In this document: piece after piece, positions 17,645-26,751 of the stretch
How the letters are laid out: each line of letters begins with the position of its first letter
Numbering within the stretch: position 1 is the first letter of the stretch
DNA from: Candidatus Gastranaerophilales bacterium
GTDB lineage: Bacteria > Cyanobacteriota > Vampirovibrionia > Gastranaerophilales > Gastranaerophilaceae
Reading direction: 5' to 3'
Assembly: GCA_944325555.1 (NCBI GenBank)
Contig: CALVAN010000007.1
Span: 26,879-90,878, forward strand
Length of the DNA: 64,000 bases
The notes under the pieces: model-generated
Seen by the model: the letters and a program-made list of their open reading frames with translations, nothing else
Database searches by the model: none
Told to the model about the DNA's origin: nothing
Made by a program: the position numbers and the translations under genes

Positions 17645-17693
17645 TTCTTGCAGGCAGACTAAAGTCTGCCTTTCAAATATCAAATATACAAAC

Positions 17694-18064
17694 CGTCATG
17701 CTGAACTTGTTTCAGCATCTGTACAAGCGTTGCATGTTATAATCTGTCTATGGATAAGGTTATTGCTGTTTATATATTATCAAACTATGAAGGCACTACA
17801 TTTTATGTTGGAGTTACTTCTGATTTAAAAAAGAGAATTTATGAACATAAAAACAAATTGTTCAAAGGTTTTTCCGCAAAATATAATTTAGAAAAACTTG
17901 TTTATTATGAAATCTCGGACTCTATTGAAAGTGCAATTGAAAGAGAAAAACAAATAAAAAGGTGGCACAGGCAATGGAAAATTAATCTTATAAAAGAACA
18001 AAATCCACAGTTTAATGACCTGAGTTCAAATTGGTACAGATGCTGAAACAAGTTCAGCATGACG
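17694..18064 (+). mobile_element. GIY-YIG element with perfect 31-bp inverted ends
   Basis: Left end 17694-17724 and right end 18034-18064 are exact reverse complements over 31 bases (left begins CGTCATGCTGAACTTG, right ends CAGCATGACG). Each end is itself a hairpin (ATGCTGAA ... TTCAGCAT). The 371-bp unit contains a single GIY-YIG gene whose last codons and stop are part of the right end. No clear target-site duplication is seen. A related palindrome lies 28 bases to the right (18092-18129). Confidence 0.7.
17750..18046 (+). CDS. Single-domain GIY-YIG nuclease family protein
   Basis: 98 aa, the size of stand-alone UPF0213/YhbQ-type GIY-YIG domains. It has VYILSNYEGTTFYVGVTSDLKKRIYEH (GIY as VYI, YIG as YVG, then the catalytic Arg) and the later Glu region AIEREKQIKRWHRQWK. 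It lies inside the inverted-repeat element, and its C-terminal WYRC-stop is encoded by the right inverted end. TATAAT at 17738-17743 stands only 6 bases before the ATG and there is no Shine-Dalgarno, so a leaderless transcript is likely. Whether it mobilises the element is unknown. Confidence 0.85.
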   Translation: MDKVIAVYILSNYEGTTFYVGVTSDLKKRIYEHKNKLFKGFSAKYNLEKLVYYEISDSIESAIEREKQIKRWHRQWKINLIKEQNPQFNDLSSNWYRC

Positions 18065-18091
18065 TCAGGTCGGTTGGACAACAAAAAGATA

Positions 18092-18129
18092 CGTCATCCT
18101 GAGGAGCAAAGCGAGCTCAGGATCTGTAC
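18092..18129. repeat. REP-like palindrome related to the GIY-YIG element ends
   Basis: CGTCATCCTGAG ... CTCAGGATCTGTAC shares the outer bases CGTCAT and ATCTGTAC with the GIY-YIG inverted ends but has a different loop (GAGCAAAGCGA). It is probably a solo copy of a related palindromic family. Confidence 0.6.
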
Positions 18130-18204
18130 AAATGTTCAAACGAAGTCAACGAATTTTATAAAGTAAGAAAAAACAGTCAAACAAAAATCAACCCCTCACC
18201 CTTC

Positions 18205-18223
18205 CCCTCTCCCCCGGAGAGGG
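18205..18223. repeat. GC-rich hairpin CCCTCTCC-CCC-GGAGAGGG
   Basis: Perfect 8-bp stem in an otherwise AT-rich intergenic stretch, preceded by CCCCTCACCCTTCC. It is not followed by a T-run on the strand that would serve the minus-strand genes. It looks like a dispersed repeat; a shorter relative is at ~13.8 kb. Confidence 0.5.
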
Positions 18224-18262
18224 AACAGGAAATAATAATTGCTGTAACTGGTGGATAGAAAA

Positions 18263-20131
18263 TCAACTCCACTCATTAATATCCCTTTTACTCGTTTTCC
18301 AAGGCAAATCATATTTTCTGCCCTTCACATTGCAATAACGGCAAAAAGGAATCGGGGTCGCTAAAAATCGTAATATTTCATCAATATCTTTAGCTTTATA
18401 AATATCAATATAGTCCTTTTCGCAAACTTCCAAATTTTTGCCGAAATACTCATTAAAATGATGGATATTAGGCGGAACCACGCAGGTAAACAACTTTCCG
18501 TCACGCAAAAATATACAATTATTAGCATCATCGCAATTTAAAAAGTTTTCATTGGCATTTTGACTACCAGACAAATCCATAGGATATTTCCAAGAATGTT
18601 TGATTGCCTCATTATTTGCCAGCCAGTATTCAATATTTACTCTGTATTTTTCTGCAATATAATCAATTTTATCCCAATCTATTTTTACAGGATATTTTGT
18701 TATACATATTTTTATATTATTTTCCGCACAACTCAACCAAAAACTTTCTGGTTGGTTCAATAACAAAATCCCGTTTGTTACCAACAAAATTTTAATATTA
18801 GGAAATATATTACGAGTTACATCAAAAAACTCAGTCAGTTGGTTATTTAATAAGGGTTCCCCGCCCAAAAGTTTTATTTGTTGAATATTACCGTTTGTAA
18901 GTTCTTTAATTCGTTCAATATCCTTTTTATAGCTATTTATATCTAATATGGATTCCTTAGCCAACGGCGAAAAGTGATTACATCCAAAACAATTCAAATT
19001 ACAATGTTCTGCCAAGTGAACTTCAAAACTTTTTAAATGTGAATGTACAATTTTATGAAAACAGTCCTTTGTTTTTATTTTAAATTTAAGTCCGAGTACT
19101 CTTAAAATTTTACTATTATCTTCATTTTTAACAGAAAAGACTTTTTGCAAGAAAGACAGTTTATTTAAATGTTTTTTATAAAACTTTTTAGGATTATTGA
19201 TAACCAGCAACAAATTTTGGTAATCTTTCTCCGGAAAAATATCCTTTTCAATTTCTCCGTTTGTCATTGCTGTTTTAAAATCCTTGTTAAATCTTTCAAC
19301 AAACTCTTTTTTAAAAGTTTTATCTATTCTGTTAAACGTACCCATATAATTTTGATATCGTTTAAACTGATATATCGGTATAAATTTTTTTAATTTTTCA
19401 TCAGAGTCAATAATTTTACGAATATATGTATATTCATCACACATACAATAAACTTTTTCTTTATTTTTTACCGATGAATTAGGATTATCTCTACGGTTCA
19501 TATAAAACGGTTTGTTTAAAAAATAAGCCCTCTTGGCATACATAAAAGTTTGAAACCAAAAACCGTTGTCCTGAAAAGAAGCCCCCGGTGTTTCATTGTG
19601 TCTTATATTATATTTTTTCAAAAATTGAGATTTATAAATACCGCACCAGGTATTCATTATAAATTTAAAAGCATCAATACATTCGGATGTATCTATAATT
19701 TTGTTATAATATTGTTCCGAACCGTCAAGTTTATTGTAATAGAGTTTTAAATTTTCACCAGAACCGGTAAAACGGTAAAAATCGGATTTTATAAAGTCTA
19801 AATCCAATTCTTTTGCTTTTTTGTATAATGTTTCAAACATATTGTTTTTAACATAGTCATCTGGTTCCACAATGCCGACATACTCACCGGAAGCATTGTC
19901 CAATCCGACATTCATTGAATGTCCGTAACCCGAATTAGGTTTGTCTATAATTTTTATACGTTTGTCCTTAGCAGAATATTCTTCTAATATTTTTAGCGAA
20001 TTGTCGGTTGAGCCGTCATTGACACATACAAGTTCTATATCACACAAAGTTTGATTAAGTACACTGTCCAAGCATTCTCTCAGATATTGTTCCACATTAT
20101 ATATCGGAATGATTACCGAAACTTTAACCAT
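18263..20131 (-). CDS. GT2 glycosyltransferase fused to a radical SAM domain
   Basis: 622 aa. Residues 1-~250 are a GT2 enzyme: VSVIIPIYNVEQYLRECLDS, VNDGSTDNS, and a DxD equivalent, EPDDY. A joint near 335-362 carries the FSVKN...RVLGLKFKIK module seen in other proteins of this locus. Residues ~370-622 are a radical SAM domain: cluster motif CNLNCFGC (CX3CX2C), then IKLLGGEPLL (GGE motif), and a C-terminal Cys group (CDDANNC, CVVPP, CRYC) that may bind an auxiliary Fe-S cluster as in SPASM-type enzymes. The coupling suggests transfer of a sugar plus radical modification of the sugar or acceptor (inference). It overlaps the upstream GT2 by 8 bases, as the last gene of a minus-strand operon. 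Confidence 0.88.
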   Translation of the reverse strand: MVKVSVIIPIYNVEQYLRECLDSVLNQTLCDIELVCVNDGSTDNSLKILEEYSAKDKRIKIIDKPNSGYGHSMNVGLDNASGEYVGIVEPDDYVKNNMFETLYKKAKELDLDFIKSDFYRFTGSGENLKLYYNKLDGSEQYYNKIIDTSECIDAFKFIMNTWCGIYKSQFLKKYNIRHNETPGASFQDNGFWFQTFMYAKRAYFLNKPFYMNRRDNPNSSVKNKEKVYCMCDEYTYIRKIIDSDEKLKKFIPIYQFKRYQNYMGTFNRIDKTFKKEFVERFNKDFKTAMTNGEIEKDIFPEKDYQNLLLVINNPKKFYKKHLNKLSFLQKVFSVKNEDNSKILRVLGLKFKIKTKDCFHKIVHSHLKSFEVHLAEHCNLNCFGCNHFSPLAKESILDINSYKKDIERIKELTNGNIQQIKLLGGEPLLNNQLTEFFDVTRNIFPNIKILLVTNGILLLNQPESFWLSCAENNIKICITKYPVKIDWDKIDYIAEKYRVNIEYWLANNEAIKHSWKYPMDLSGSQNANENFLNCDDANNCIFLRDGKLFTCVVPPNIHHFNEYFGKNLEVCEKDYIDIYKAKDIDEILRFLATPIPFCRYCNVKGRKYDLPWKTSKRDINEWS

Positions 20132-21125
20132 TACATTTTCTCCTATTTCGCTTAAAATAAAAACTCATCCCCAAAACAGTCAAAACCTTATAACATCCGA
20201 TATTTTTTAAAGAAAATATGCGCCAAATTATTAAATTCAGTACACAAAAACACCTGTTAAATTGAAAATCAGGGAATTTATCTTTGATAAAATCAATATC
20301 TATGGATTTCAGAAGTTTGTATAATTCATAAATTACAGACAAATCAGTATGAAAAAACGCTGTTGAATGTTGATTTAAACGCATCAAGGTAAGGTAATAC
20401 AAAACTTTCAGATTGTGTTCTTTAGCAAAATCAAGGTTATCTTTTATACCGTTAATTAAACCTATTTGCTGCGGACGTTTCCAATTTACCATTTTATGTT
20501 TTATTCTTAAACAATATGTTATTTTGGAAATTGCATAAAATCTTTGAGCGGCAAACATTACCTTTACAAAAAAGGGCGGATCCTGAAAGCGTCTGTAATC
20601 AGGAAATTTTATATTGTTATTTTTCAAAAATTCCAGGTTATATATAAATCTGTGATACCCGTAATCAAATTGATAATCCGCATACTCTATCAATCCATCT
20701 TGGGCAAAGACATATCCGGAATTATCTTCAGGGAATTTGGTCAATATCGTATCATTGTCCAATTCTGAAAAACTGCCGCCGCATATTTTTACATTATGTT
20801 CTTTTGCCTTATTATACAAAGTTTCCAGTATATCGGATTCAGGATAAAAATCATCACTGTCAAGAAAAATTACAAACTCACCGTTTGCGGTATCCAATCC
20901 CCTATTTCTTGCAGCTCCCGAGCCCTGATTTTTTTGAGCAATAAATTTTATTCTGTTATCATTTTTTCTGTATTTTTCACAAATATTAATACTTGAATCC
21001 GTTGAACCGTCATCAATAAGAATGATTTCTATATCTTTTAAAGTTTGATTAATAACACTTTCCAGACACTGTTCAAGATATTCTTCCACATTAAAAACCG
21101 GTATAATTACGGAAATTTTTGCCAT
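20124..21125 (-). CDS. GT2 glycosyltransferase
   Basis: About 333 aa. GT2 core: ISVIIPVFNVEEYLEQCLES, IDDGSTDSS, QGSGAARNRGL and the DxD motif in FLDSDDFYPE. The C-terminal half is helical and ends with the locus module IFSLKN...YKVLTVLGMSFYFK. I chose the ATG at 21125, one base after the stop of the preceding gene. An upstream in-frame ATG at 21155 would overlap that gene by 29 bases. Its likely role is one sugar transfer in the surface glycan; donor and linkage cannot be told. Confidence 0.87.
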   Translation of the reverse strand: MAKISVIIPVFNVEEYLEQCLESVINQTLKDIEIILIDDGSTDSSINICEKYRKNDNRIKFIAQKNQGSGAARNRGLDTANGEFVIFLDSDDFYPESDILETLYNKAKEHNVKICGGSFSELDNDTILTKFPEDNSGYVFAQDGLIEYADYQFDYGYHRFIYNLEFLKNNNIKFPDYRRFQDPPFFVKVMFAAQRFYAISKITYCLRIKHKMVNWKRPQQIGLINGIKDNLDFAKEHNLKVLYYLTLMRLNQHSTAFFHTDLSVIYELYKLLKSIDIDFIKDKFPDFQFNRCFCVLNLIIWRIFSLKNIGCYKVLTVLGMSFYFKRNRRKCNG

Positions 21126-21126
21126 T

Positions 21127-22194
21127 TTAGCCGTGAACCTTTCTTTTAAAAACAAATGGTACTCCTATAAGTGTCAGGCATTTGTATTCACCGACATTTC
21201 TTATAGAAAATATTTGTTGAAGTATTTTTAATTTCTGATTCCGTGAAAATGCGATATAAAGTCGTGAGTAATTTTTCTTTCGTAAAAAATTAAAAAACAG
21301 ATTTTCGTCAAACGACTTTTCAATAGTTTTATATTTACAGTTATCTATTATTCCGTTAGCAATGTCGCAATAATAGGAAAACTCATCTAAATTACAAGAC
21401 TTTTGTATAATTTTTAAATCGTTCAATAAAGCCTGCACTACTTTATATTTGAAAAACCGAGTATATTTTTCTTCGTTATCAATATTTTTATTGAGAAAAT
21501 CACAAACATCACTTCTGCTGGCTATGTAATCTCTAAATTTTTCATGTGTTAATTTTTGATCAGTTAAAGACCCTTTTCTTTTAAAATAGTGATAAAAAAC
21601 ATCATCAACAACTTTAAAATTTTCAGCTGCAGATAAAGTTTTATATAAAAAAGCGACATCTTCTTTATATGCCAGCTGAGGAAATACTATTTTATACTTA
21701 TTTAAAAAATCTGTCCTATAAATAGCGCTCCACCACGAGGTTACAAATGTTTTTAGCGGAATATTATTTGTATTTAATTCATCTTTTATATTGTTTATTT
21801 CTTCGGTATTTTGAGTTTTGCCTGAATCATAGACTATATTAAAATTACCTTTTACAATATCAAATTTACCATTGTCCGCAGCGAGAAACAGTTTTTCGAA
21901 AAAATCAAAATCCACCCAATCATCAGGATCGCAAAAACCGATATATGCACCGCAAGCAACAGCAAGACCTTCATTTCTTGCAACAGCAACACCCTGATTT
22001 TTCTGATTAATAACTGTTATTCTACTGTCTTTTTTCGCATATTTTTCCAAAATATCAGGCGAGCCGTCCGTAGAGCCGTCATTTATACAAATTATTTCAA
22101 TATCCTGCAATGTCTGATTAACAAGGCTGTCCAGACACTGACACAAATATTTTTCAACATTATAAACAGGCACTATCACCGATACTTTAGGCAT
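21127..22194 (-). CDS. GT2 glycosyltransferase
   Basis: 355 aa. VSVIVPVYNVEKYLCQCLDS, INDGSTDGS, QGVAVARNEGL and the metal motif in FCDPDDW identify a GT2 catalytic domain (1-~210). The C-terminus carries IFSIRNVGEYKCLTLIGVPFVFK (split here across the module seen in sister genes). The start overlaps the stop of the XRE-type gene at 22187 by 8 bases, so regulator and transferase are co-transcribed. Acceptor unknown. Confidence 0.87.
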   Translation of the reverse strand: MPKVSVIVPVYNVEKYLCQCLDSLVNQTLQDIEIICINDGSTDGSPDILEKYAKKDSRITVINQKNQGVAVARNEGLAVACGAYIGFCDPDDWVDFDFFEKLFLAADNGKFDIVKGNFNIVYDSGKTQNTEEINNIKDELNTNNIPLKTFVTSWWSAIYRTDFLNKYKIVFPQLAYKEDVAFLYKTLSAAENFKVVDDVFYHYFKRKGSLTDQKLTHEKFRDYIASRSDVCDFLNKNIDNEEKYTRFFKYKVVQALLNDLKIIQKSCNLDEFSYYCDIANGIIDNCKYKTIEKSFDENLFFNFLRKKNYSRLYIAFSRNQKLKILQQIFSIRNVGEYKCLTLIGVPFVFKRKVHG

Positions 22195-22603
22195 TTTTTC
22201 TCCTTTTTACTAACAGCTCCATCATCTCTATACACAGTGCAATTTCATCAGATTTCATCTGCTTAACGAGCGAAAAGATTTTTGTTTCGCAGGGTGTTGC
22301 GACCGTTTTAGTAAGACTGCAGACATCAGACGTATCAAAATGCAAAACCTCTGACAATTTAAGATACGTAATAAATTTAGGCAAATATGTTCCGTCCTCT
22401 AATTTGCCTATATGTCTTGTACTCAATCCCACTTTCTCCGCCAGCTGGCGCTGTGTAAGGTTGTTTGCTCTTCTTTGCTTTTTTATAAGAAAAGAGAGCA
22501 CCCTTGATATATTTTGCTCATCTATCATTTTATTTTTAACGACTAATTGTTTAACGCCTAATATACTGATACCAAAAAATCGTTTAAAATACATGTTTTT
22601 CAT
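22187..22603 (-). CDS. XRE-family helix-turn-helix regulator
   Basis: Up to 138 aa. The HTH lies around residues 37-90 (RRANNLTQRQLAEKVGLSTRHIGKLEDGTYLPK). The C-terminal ~50 residues form a helical segment. The start is uncertain. The longest frame begins at 22603, but an ATG at 22528 (MIDEQN) would give a more usual 113-aa regulator. The extra N-terminal residues (FKRFFGISILGVKQLVVK) faintly resemble the LG module of the glycosyltransferases. It leads the minus-strand GT operon and is divergent from a second XRE gene at 22874, so it probably controls the glycan locus (inference). Confidence 0.8.
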   Translation of the reverse strand: MKNMYFKRFFGISILGVKQLVVKNKMIDEQNISRVLSFLIKKQRRANNLTQRQLAEKVGLSTRHIGKLEDGTYLPKFITYLKLSEVLHFDTSDVCSLTKTVATPCETKIFSLVKQMKSDEIALCIEMMELLVKRRKNA

Positions 22604-22873
22604 TACCTATATTTACAAAAAGTAATGTAATACATTTATAAAATCAGGCGCAAAAAAGTTAAAATACACTGCAACAAAGCACAAAGCTAATATACAAAGA
22701 TTTGCACACACATTTAATCGATTCAATGCCAAACACCTAATAACGACAAGAAAATTCAGCGTTTTATATGTTTTTTGTTACAGACCGCCAACAAAAGTAA
22801 TGACAAACACTGTGTAAGTGAGGATTAATACAAACTAACATGAAATAAACACAAAATCATTAAGGCGTTTTAA

Positions 22874-23206
22874 ATGGACAAAAAAGATATAGGGCGAAAA
22901 ATAAAAGAGTTCCGAAAACGAAAAGGGCTTACACAGGAGCAGCTTGCGGAAATCGTACACATGCACGAAAAACAAATTTCCAGAATCGAAGCGGGAATCC
23001 ACTTTCCCACCTTCGACAACTTTGTCAAAATTCTTGAGGTCCTTAATGTTACCCTGAAAGATTTTGATGTTTCCCCGCAGCAGCTGGATTTGAGAGAAAG
23101 AGCCCTGCACATAATCGAACAAGCAGACAACGACGATTTACTTTTCTACACCCCGATGCTTGAGGTGTTACAAAAATGTATCACCAAAACTAACAAACAC
23201 AACTGA
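22874..23206 (+). CDS. XRE-family helix-turn-helix regulator
   Basis: 110 aa, a typical small XRE protein. The HTH is at residues 8-62 (IKEFRKRKGLTQEQLAEIVHMHEKQISRIEAG), followed by an acidic helical tail (RALHIIEQADNDDLLFYTPMLEVLQKC). AAGG lies 9 bases before the ATG. It resembles the divergent regulator at 22187 across the recognition helix and the PxxxxxxKxxEVL segment. The 270-base gap between them holds AT-rich sequence with no terminator, so it is the natural control region for both arms of the locus. Confidence 0.85.
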   Translation: MDKKDIGRKIKEFRKRKGLTQEQLAEIVHMHEKQISRIEAGIHFPTFDNFVKILEVLNVTLKDFDVSPQQLDLRERALHIIEQADNDDLLFYTPMLEVLQKCITKTNKHN

Positions 23207-23330
23207 TTCGAGCTTAATAAATATTTATATACGGTAAATATTTTTTGTCTTTGTTATACAATTTCATGTATTGTTTGCATACACTTTTTGTATAAAACAA
23301 CACAAACATCATTAACGGAGTGAGAGATTA

Positions 23331-24428
23331 ATGCCTAAAGTATCCATAATTATGCCGACATACAAAGTCGAAAAGTACTTCAGACAGTGCATTGAAAGTG
23401 TCATTAACCAAACTTTAACGGATATTGAAATTATTCCGGTCGACGACGGCTCACCCGATAACTGCGGTGCGATTATGGACGAATATGCAGCAAAAGACAC
23501 GAGGATTAAGCCAATCCACCAGCCAAACGGCGGCTACGGAAAAGCTGTCAATGCCGGCATAAACGCAGCAACCGGAGAATACATAGGCATTGTGGAAACA
23601 GATGATTTTATTGAGCCTGATATGTATGAAAAATTGTACAATCAAGCGAAAAAATTTGATGTCGATGTCTGCAAGTGTGATTTTAATTACTATTTCGGGA
23701 ACAACAAATACAAAAAGTACGGAAAATTTTCTCTTGTAGCTCCGGAAGGCGAAGTTTTTACAATAAAAACCAACCCGAAGATTTTTGAATATCACGTTTC
23801 CATCTGGTCTGCAATATACAGACGAGATTATTTAAACAACAACAATATCAGGGTTATAGAAACCAAAAGCGCAAGCTATCAAGATATGCCTTTTGCTGCA
23901 ACGGTCTTTGCAAAAGGTGCAAGAATAACGGTTTTACACGATGCGCTAATAAACTACAGAGCAGAAGAAGGGATGAACTCTTCAACAATACGCACTGACG
24001 GAAGGTTAAAACAAATGCCCGTTATGTGCATGGAAGCAATGAAAATATTTAAAGAAAACAACTGTTGGGATATCGTCAAACCCATTGCATACAGACAGTT
24101 TTACAATTGTTCGGTAAACATGTTTTTCCAAACAGAAACACAATATCAAAAAGCTCATTTTGATGAACTGGTTAAATTGTTTGCCGACTTTGATAACAAA
24201 TGCGCTTTAGGTTTTAAGAAAAAAGAACTTCGGGTAATCAATATGATACGGAAAAATGATTTTAAACGTATGCGCAGATTCACCCAAAGATTTAAGTTCT
24301 TTTTAGCAATTAGAAAAGCCAGACAAAAATTTGTAAGTATAAGATGGAACAAGGAGGAAAAAGAAATACAAATTTTTGGAAAAACATATCATCCCCGTAC
24401 TAAAGAAAGTGCAATCAATGCAAAATAA
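23331..24428 (+). CDS. GT2 glycosyltransferase
   Basis: 365 aa. VSIIMPTYKVEKYFRQCIES, VDDGSPDNC, NGGYGKAVNAG and ETDDFIEP give the GT2 core (1-~220). The C-terminus (RWNKEEKEIQIFGKTYHPR) is a diverged form of the LG module. GGAGTGAGAGATTA before the ATG gives a good ribosome site. It heads the plus-strand arm of the glycan locus. The next gene starts inside its last codons (11-base overlap). Confidence 0.87.
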   Translation: MPKVSIIMPTYKVEKYFRQCIESVINQTLTDIEIIPVDDGSPDNCGAIMDEYAAKDTRIKPIHQPNGGYGKAVNAGINAATGEYIGIVETDDFIEPDMYEKLYNQAKKFDVDVCKCDFNYYFGNNKYKKYGKFSLVAPEGEVFTIKTNPKIFEYHVSIWSAIYRRDYLNNNNIRVIETKSASYQDMPFAATVFAKGARITVLHDALINYRAEEGMNSSTIRTDGRLKQMPVMCMEAMKIFKENNCWDIVKPIAYRQFYNCSVNMFFQTETQYQKAHFDELVKLFADFDNKCALGFKKKELRVINMIRKNDFKRMRRFTQRFKFFLAIRKARQKFVSIRWNKEEKEIQIFGKTYHPRTKESAINAK

Positions 24429-26751
24429 AAATATACAGCTATTATATATTGCATCTGATAACAATGCATCTTCCGGCGCATTTTTGTCAATGGTAAAATT
24501 GTGCGCATTGCTAAAACAGAATTATGATGTAACCCCTTATGTAATACTGCCTTGCAACGGTGACGGAGCTCAATTATTGGAAGACAGCGGGCTTGAATAT
24601 GAAATAATTCGTTCGGAAGATTGGATTATACCGATAAATTGTTCCTTCAAATTCTATTTAAAAAAATTAAAAAAATCTTTAAAAAATATTTTAGCTGTAT
24701 TTAAAATTATACAAATTATAAAAAAAAGAAAAATTGATATTATACATATCAATACTATTTTCTCTTATGTAGGTGCTTTGGCGGCTTTGCTATGCCACAA
24801 ACCATTTGTTTGGCATATTAAAGAAATTATACCAAACTCATCAGTTTTTAAATTTTTATTTTCATATTCGTTAAGTATAAATCTTATAAACCAATCAAAC
24901 GGAATTATTGCTGTTTCTAACGCAGTAAAGTATGCCTATTCAAAATTACAATCCAATAAAATTTGTGTCGTATATGAGGGTATAGACCCAACAAACTTTA
25001 ATACTACCCCCAGAACAATATTATCAAATGACAATTTCAAATTTATATGTATTGGAGAAATATATAAACAGAAAGGACAATTTAACTTAATTGAAACCCT
25101 TGAAATGCTGTACCAAAAAGGAATAACAAACTGGTCACTGCAATTCATTGGGAAAGGACAAACCGACAAATTACAAGAACTTATTTCAGACAAAAATCTT
25201 CAAAACAACATTAAAGTTGAGGGATACCATAATAATATTTCCGAATTATTAAAAGATATTGATATATCCTTTATACCATCTCATCAAGAAGCTTTTGGCA
25301 GAGTAGTTGTTGAGTCAATGATGTCTGGCTGTTTAACCATTGCATCAGATACAGGGGGAATACCGGAAATTATTGAAAACAATAAAAGCGGACTTCTTCA
25401 TCAAAAAGCAAACACTGAAGATATTTTAAACAAAATTCTATTTGCACTAAACAATAAAGAGCAAAGCAATATTATTGCACAACTTGGACAAAAATCAGCT
25501 TTAGAAAAATTTGCGGCTTCAAATAATGCTAAAAAAATCTTTGGACTATATAAAGACATAAATAAAGAAATAACAAAAACTAATAAGATATTAGAAACAA
25601 TATTTTCGTTAAAAAACACAGGTCGTTACAAAATTATAACGATACTGGGTTGTCGCATAAACATATTAAAGCCATTTTCCCCAAAAGAAAAGGAGCAATT
25701 AAAAAAACTCGAGCAATACAAAATAAAGAAAAATTCTGTATTGCTTGTTGAAATTAACGACTGGCATGGAGAAGTTCTCCCGGGTATTGCAAAATATTTT
25801 TTGGATTTAGGCTTTAATATTGACATATTGTTATCTGATAGCGAATATCAAAATGACCCTTTTTCCAGAATGAAATCGGAAAAGATAAATATATTTCCGG
25901 TGTCCAATATGGTTGCAAAAAAATTACTTGAAAGCCCCAATTTTATAGACCAATACACCAAAGTTTATTTAAATTCAGACCACACATTCAACCCGATTAA
26001 AAACGAGTTTACTTATTATTGGGAATTTTTAGACTTACCGCAGCGAAAAAACAAATATATTTATATGACGCACCAGCCAAACCTATACAATCTTTCGAAA
26101 GAAAAAGCAGACGCAGTGATGTTGGCGGATTTGCCAATTAATAACCCTAATATAAAAGTCGTAAATTCGCATTATTTTGGGAATGTAAATGTTACTCCGA
26201 AAGGAGATATGACTAATTTTATAGTTGTTGGGAATATCTTTAAGGATCAGCGAAATTACAATTTATTGTTTAATGCAGTTAATAATCTGATTGAAAAAGG
26301 TATTAATAATTTCAAAATTACATCTGTTGCGAGAATAGGTACACTTGACTTTGTACCTGACTCAATAAAACAATATATCGATTTTAAGGGCTGTTTAAAC
26401 TATCCAGACATGTATGATGAAATCGAAAAAGCTGATTTTTTCCTTCCGTTATTAGACCCGCTCAATGTTGATCACAATAGATACATTACAACCGGCACAT
26501 CGGGTTCCTTTCAGCTTATATATGGGTTTAGAAAGCCTTGTTTAATAAACAAGAAATTTGCATCTATACATAGTTTTACCCCTCAAAACAGTATAATTTA
26601 TGACAACAATGCAGATTTAGGCGAAGCAATGCAGATAGCAATTAAGATGTTACCCAAGGACTATAAAGAAATGCAAAACAATATAGTTATTTTATCAAAC
26701 CATATATACGAAAACTCATTAAACAATATTCGGAGGATAAGTGTTGGATAA
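24418..26751 (+). CDS. Double GT-B glycosyltransferase (GT4 plus second GT-B-like domain)
   Basis: About 777 aa. Residues 1-~375 are a GT4 enzyme: VYEGIDPTNF, ICIGEIYKQKGQFNLIE, and the E-x7-E region EAFGRVVVESMMSGC with TGGIPEII. A joint with IFSLKN...YKIITILGCRINIL follows at about 390-418. Residues ~440-777 form a second Rossmann-type domain (VLLVEINDWHGEVLPGIAKYF; VVGNIFKDQRNY; FFLPLLDP ... GTSGSFQLIYGFRKPCL) that looks like another GT-B enzyme of no named family. I chose the ATG at 24418; an upstream TTG at 24376 lies inside the previous gene. Two linked transfers by one chain are likely. The AT content here is higher than in the flanks. Confidence 0.83.
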   Translation: MQNKNIQLLYIASDNNASSGAFLSMVKLCALLKQNYDVTPYVILPCNGDGAQLLEDSGLEYEIIRSEDWIIPINCSFKFYLKKLKKSLKNILAVFKIIQIIKKRKIDIIHINTIFSYVGALAALLCHKPFVWHIKEIIPNSSVFKFLFSYSLSINLINQSNGIIAVSNAVKYAYSKLQSNKICVVYEGIDPTNFNTTPRTILSNDNFKFICIGEIYKQKGQFNLIETLEMLYQKGITNWSLQFIGKGQTDKLQELISDKNLQNNIKVEGYHNNISELLKDIDISFIPSHQEAFGRVVVESMMSGCLTIASDTGGIPEIIENNKSGLLHQKANTEDILNKILFALNNKEQSNIIAQLGQKSALEKFAASNNAKKIFGLYKDINKEITKTNKILETIFSLKNTGRYKIITILGCRINILKPFSPKEKEQLKKLEQYKIKKNSVLLVEINDWHGEVLPGIAKYFLDLGFNIDILLSDSEYQNDPFSRMKSEKINIFPVSNMVAKKLLESPNFIDQYTKVYLNSDHTFNPIKNEFTYYWEFLDLPQRKNKYIYMTHQPNLYNLSKEKADAVMLADLPINNPNIKVVNSHYFGNVNVTPKGDMTNFIVVGNIFKDQRNYNLLFNAVNNLIEKGINNFKITSVARIGTLDFVPDSIKQYIDFKGCLNYPDMYDEIEKADFFLPLLDPLNVDHNRYITTGTSGSFQLIYGFRKPCLINKKFASIHSFTPQNSIIYDNNADLGEAMQIAIKMLPKDYKEMQNNIVILSNHIYENSLNNIRRISVG

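Noticed and set aside
17694..18223. CRISPR array
   Set aside because: Repeats here are inverted palindromes at irregular spacing, with a gene between two of them; no spacer series and no cas genes in the window.
24376..24417. TTG start for the double GT-B gene
   Set aside because: It lies inside the preceding GT2 gene and would add 14 residues unlike any GT4 N-terminus; the ATG at 24418 begins the family-like sequence.
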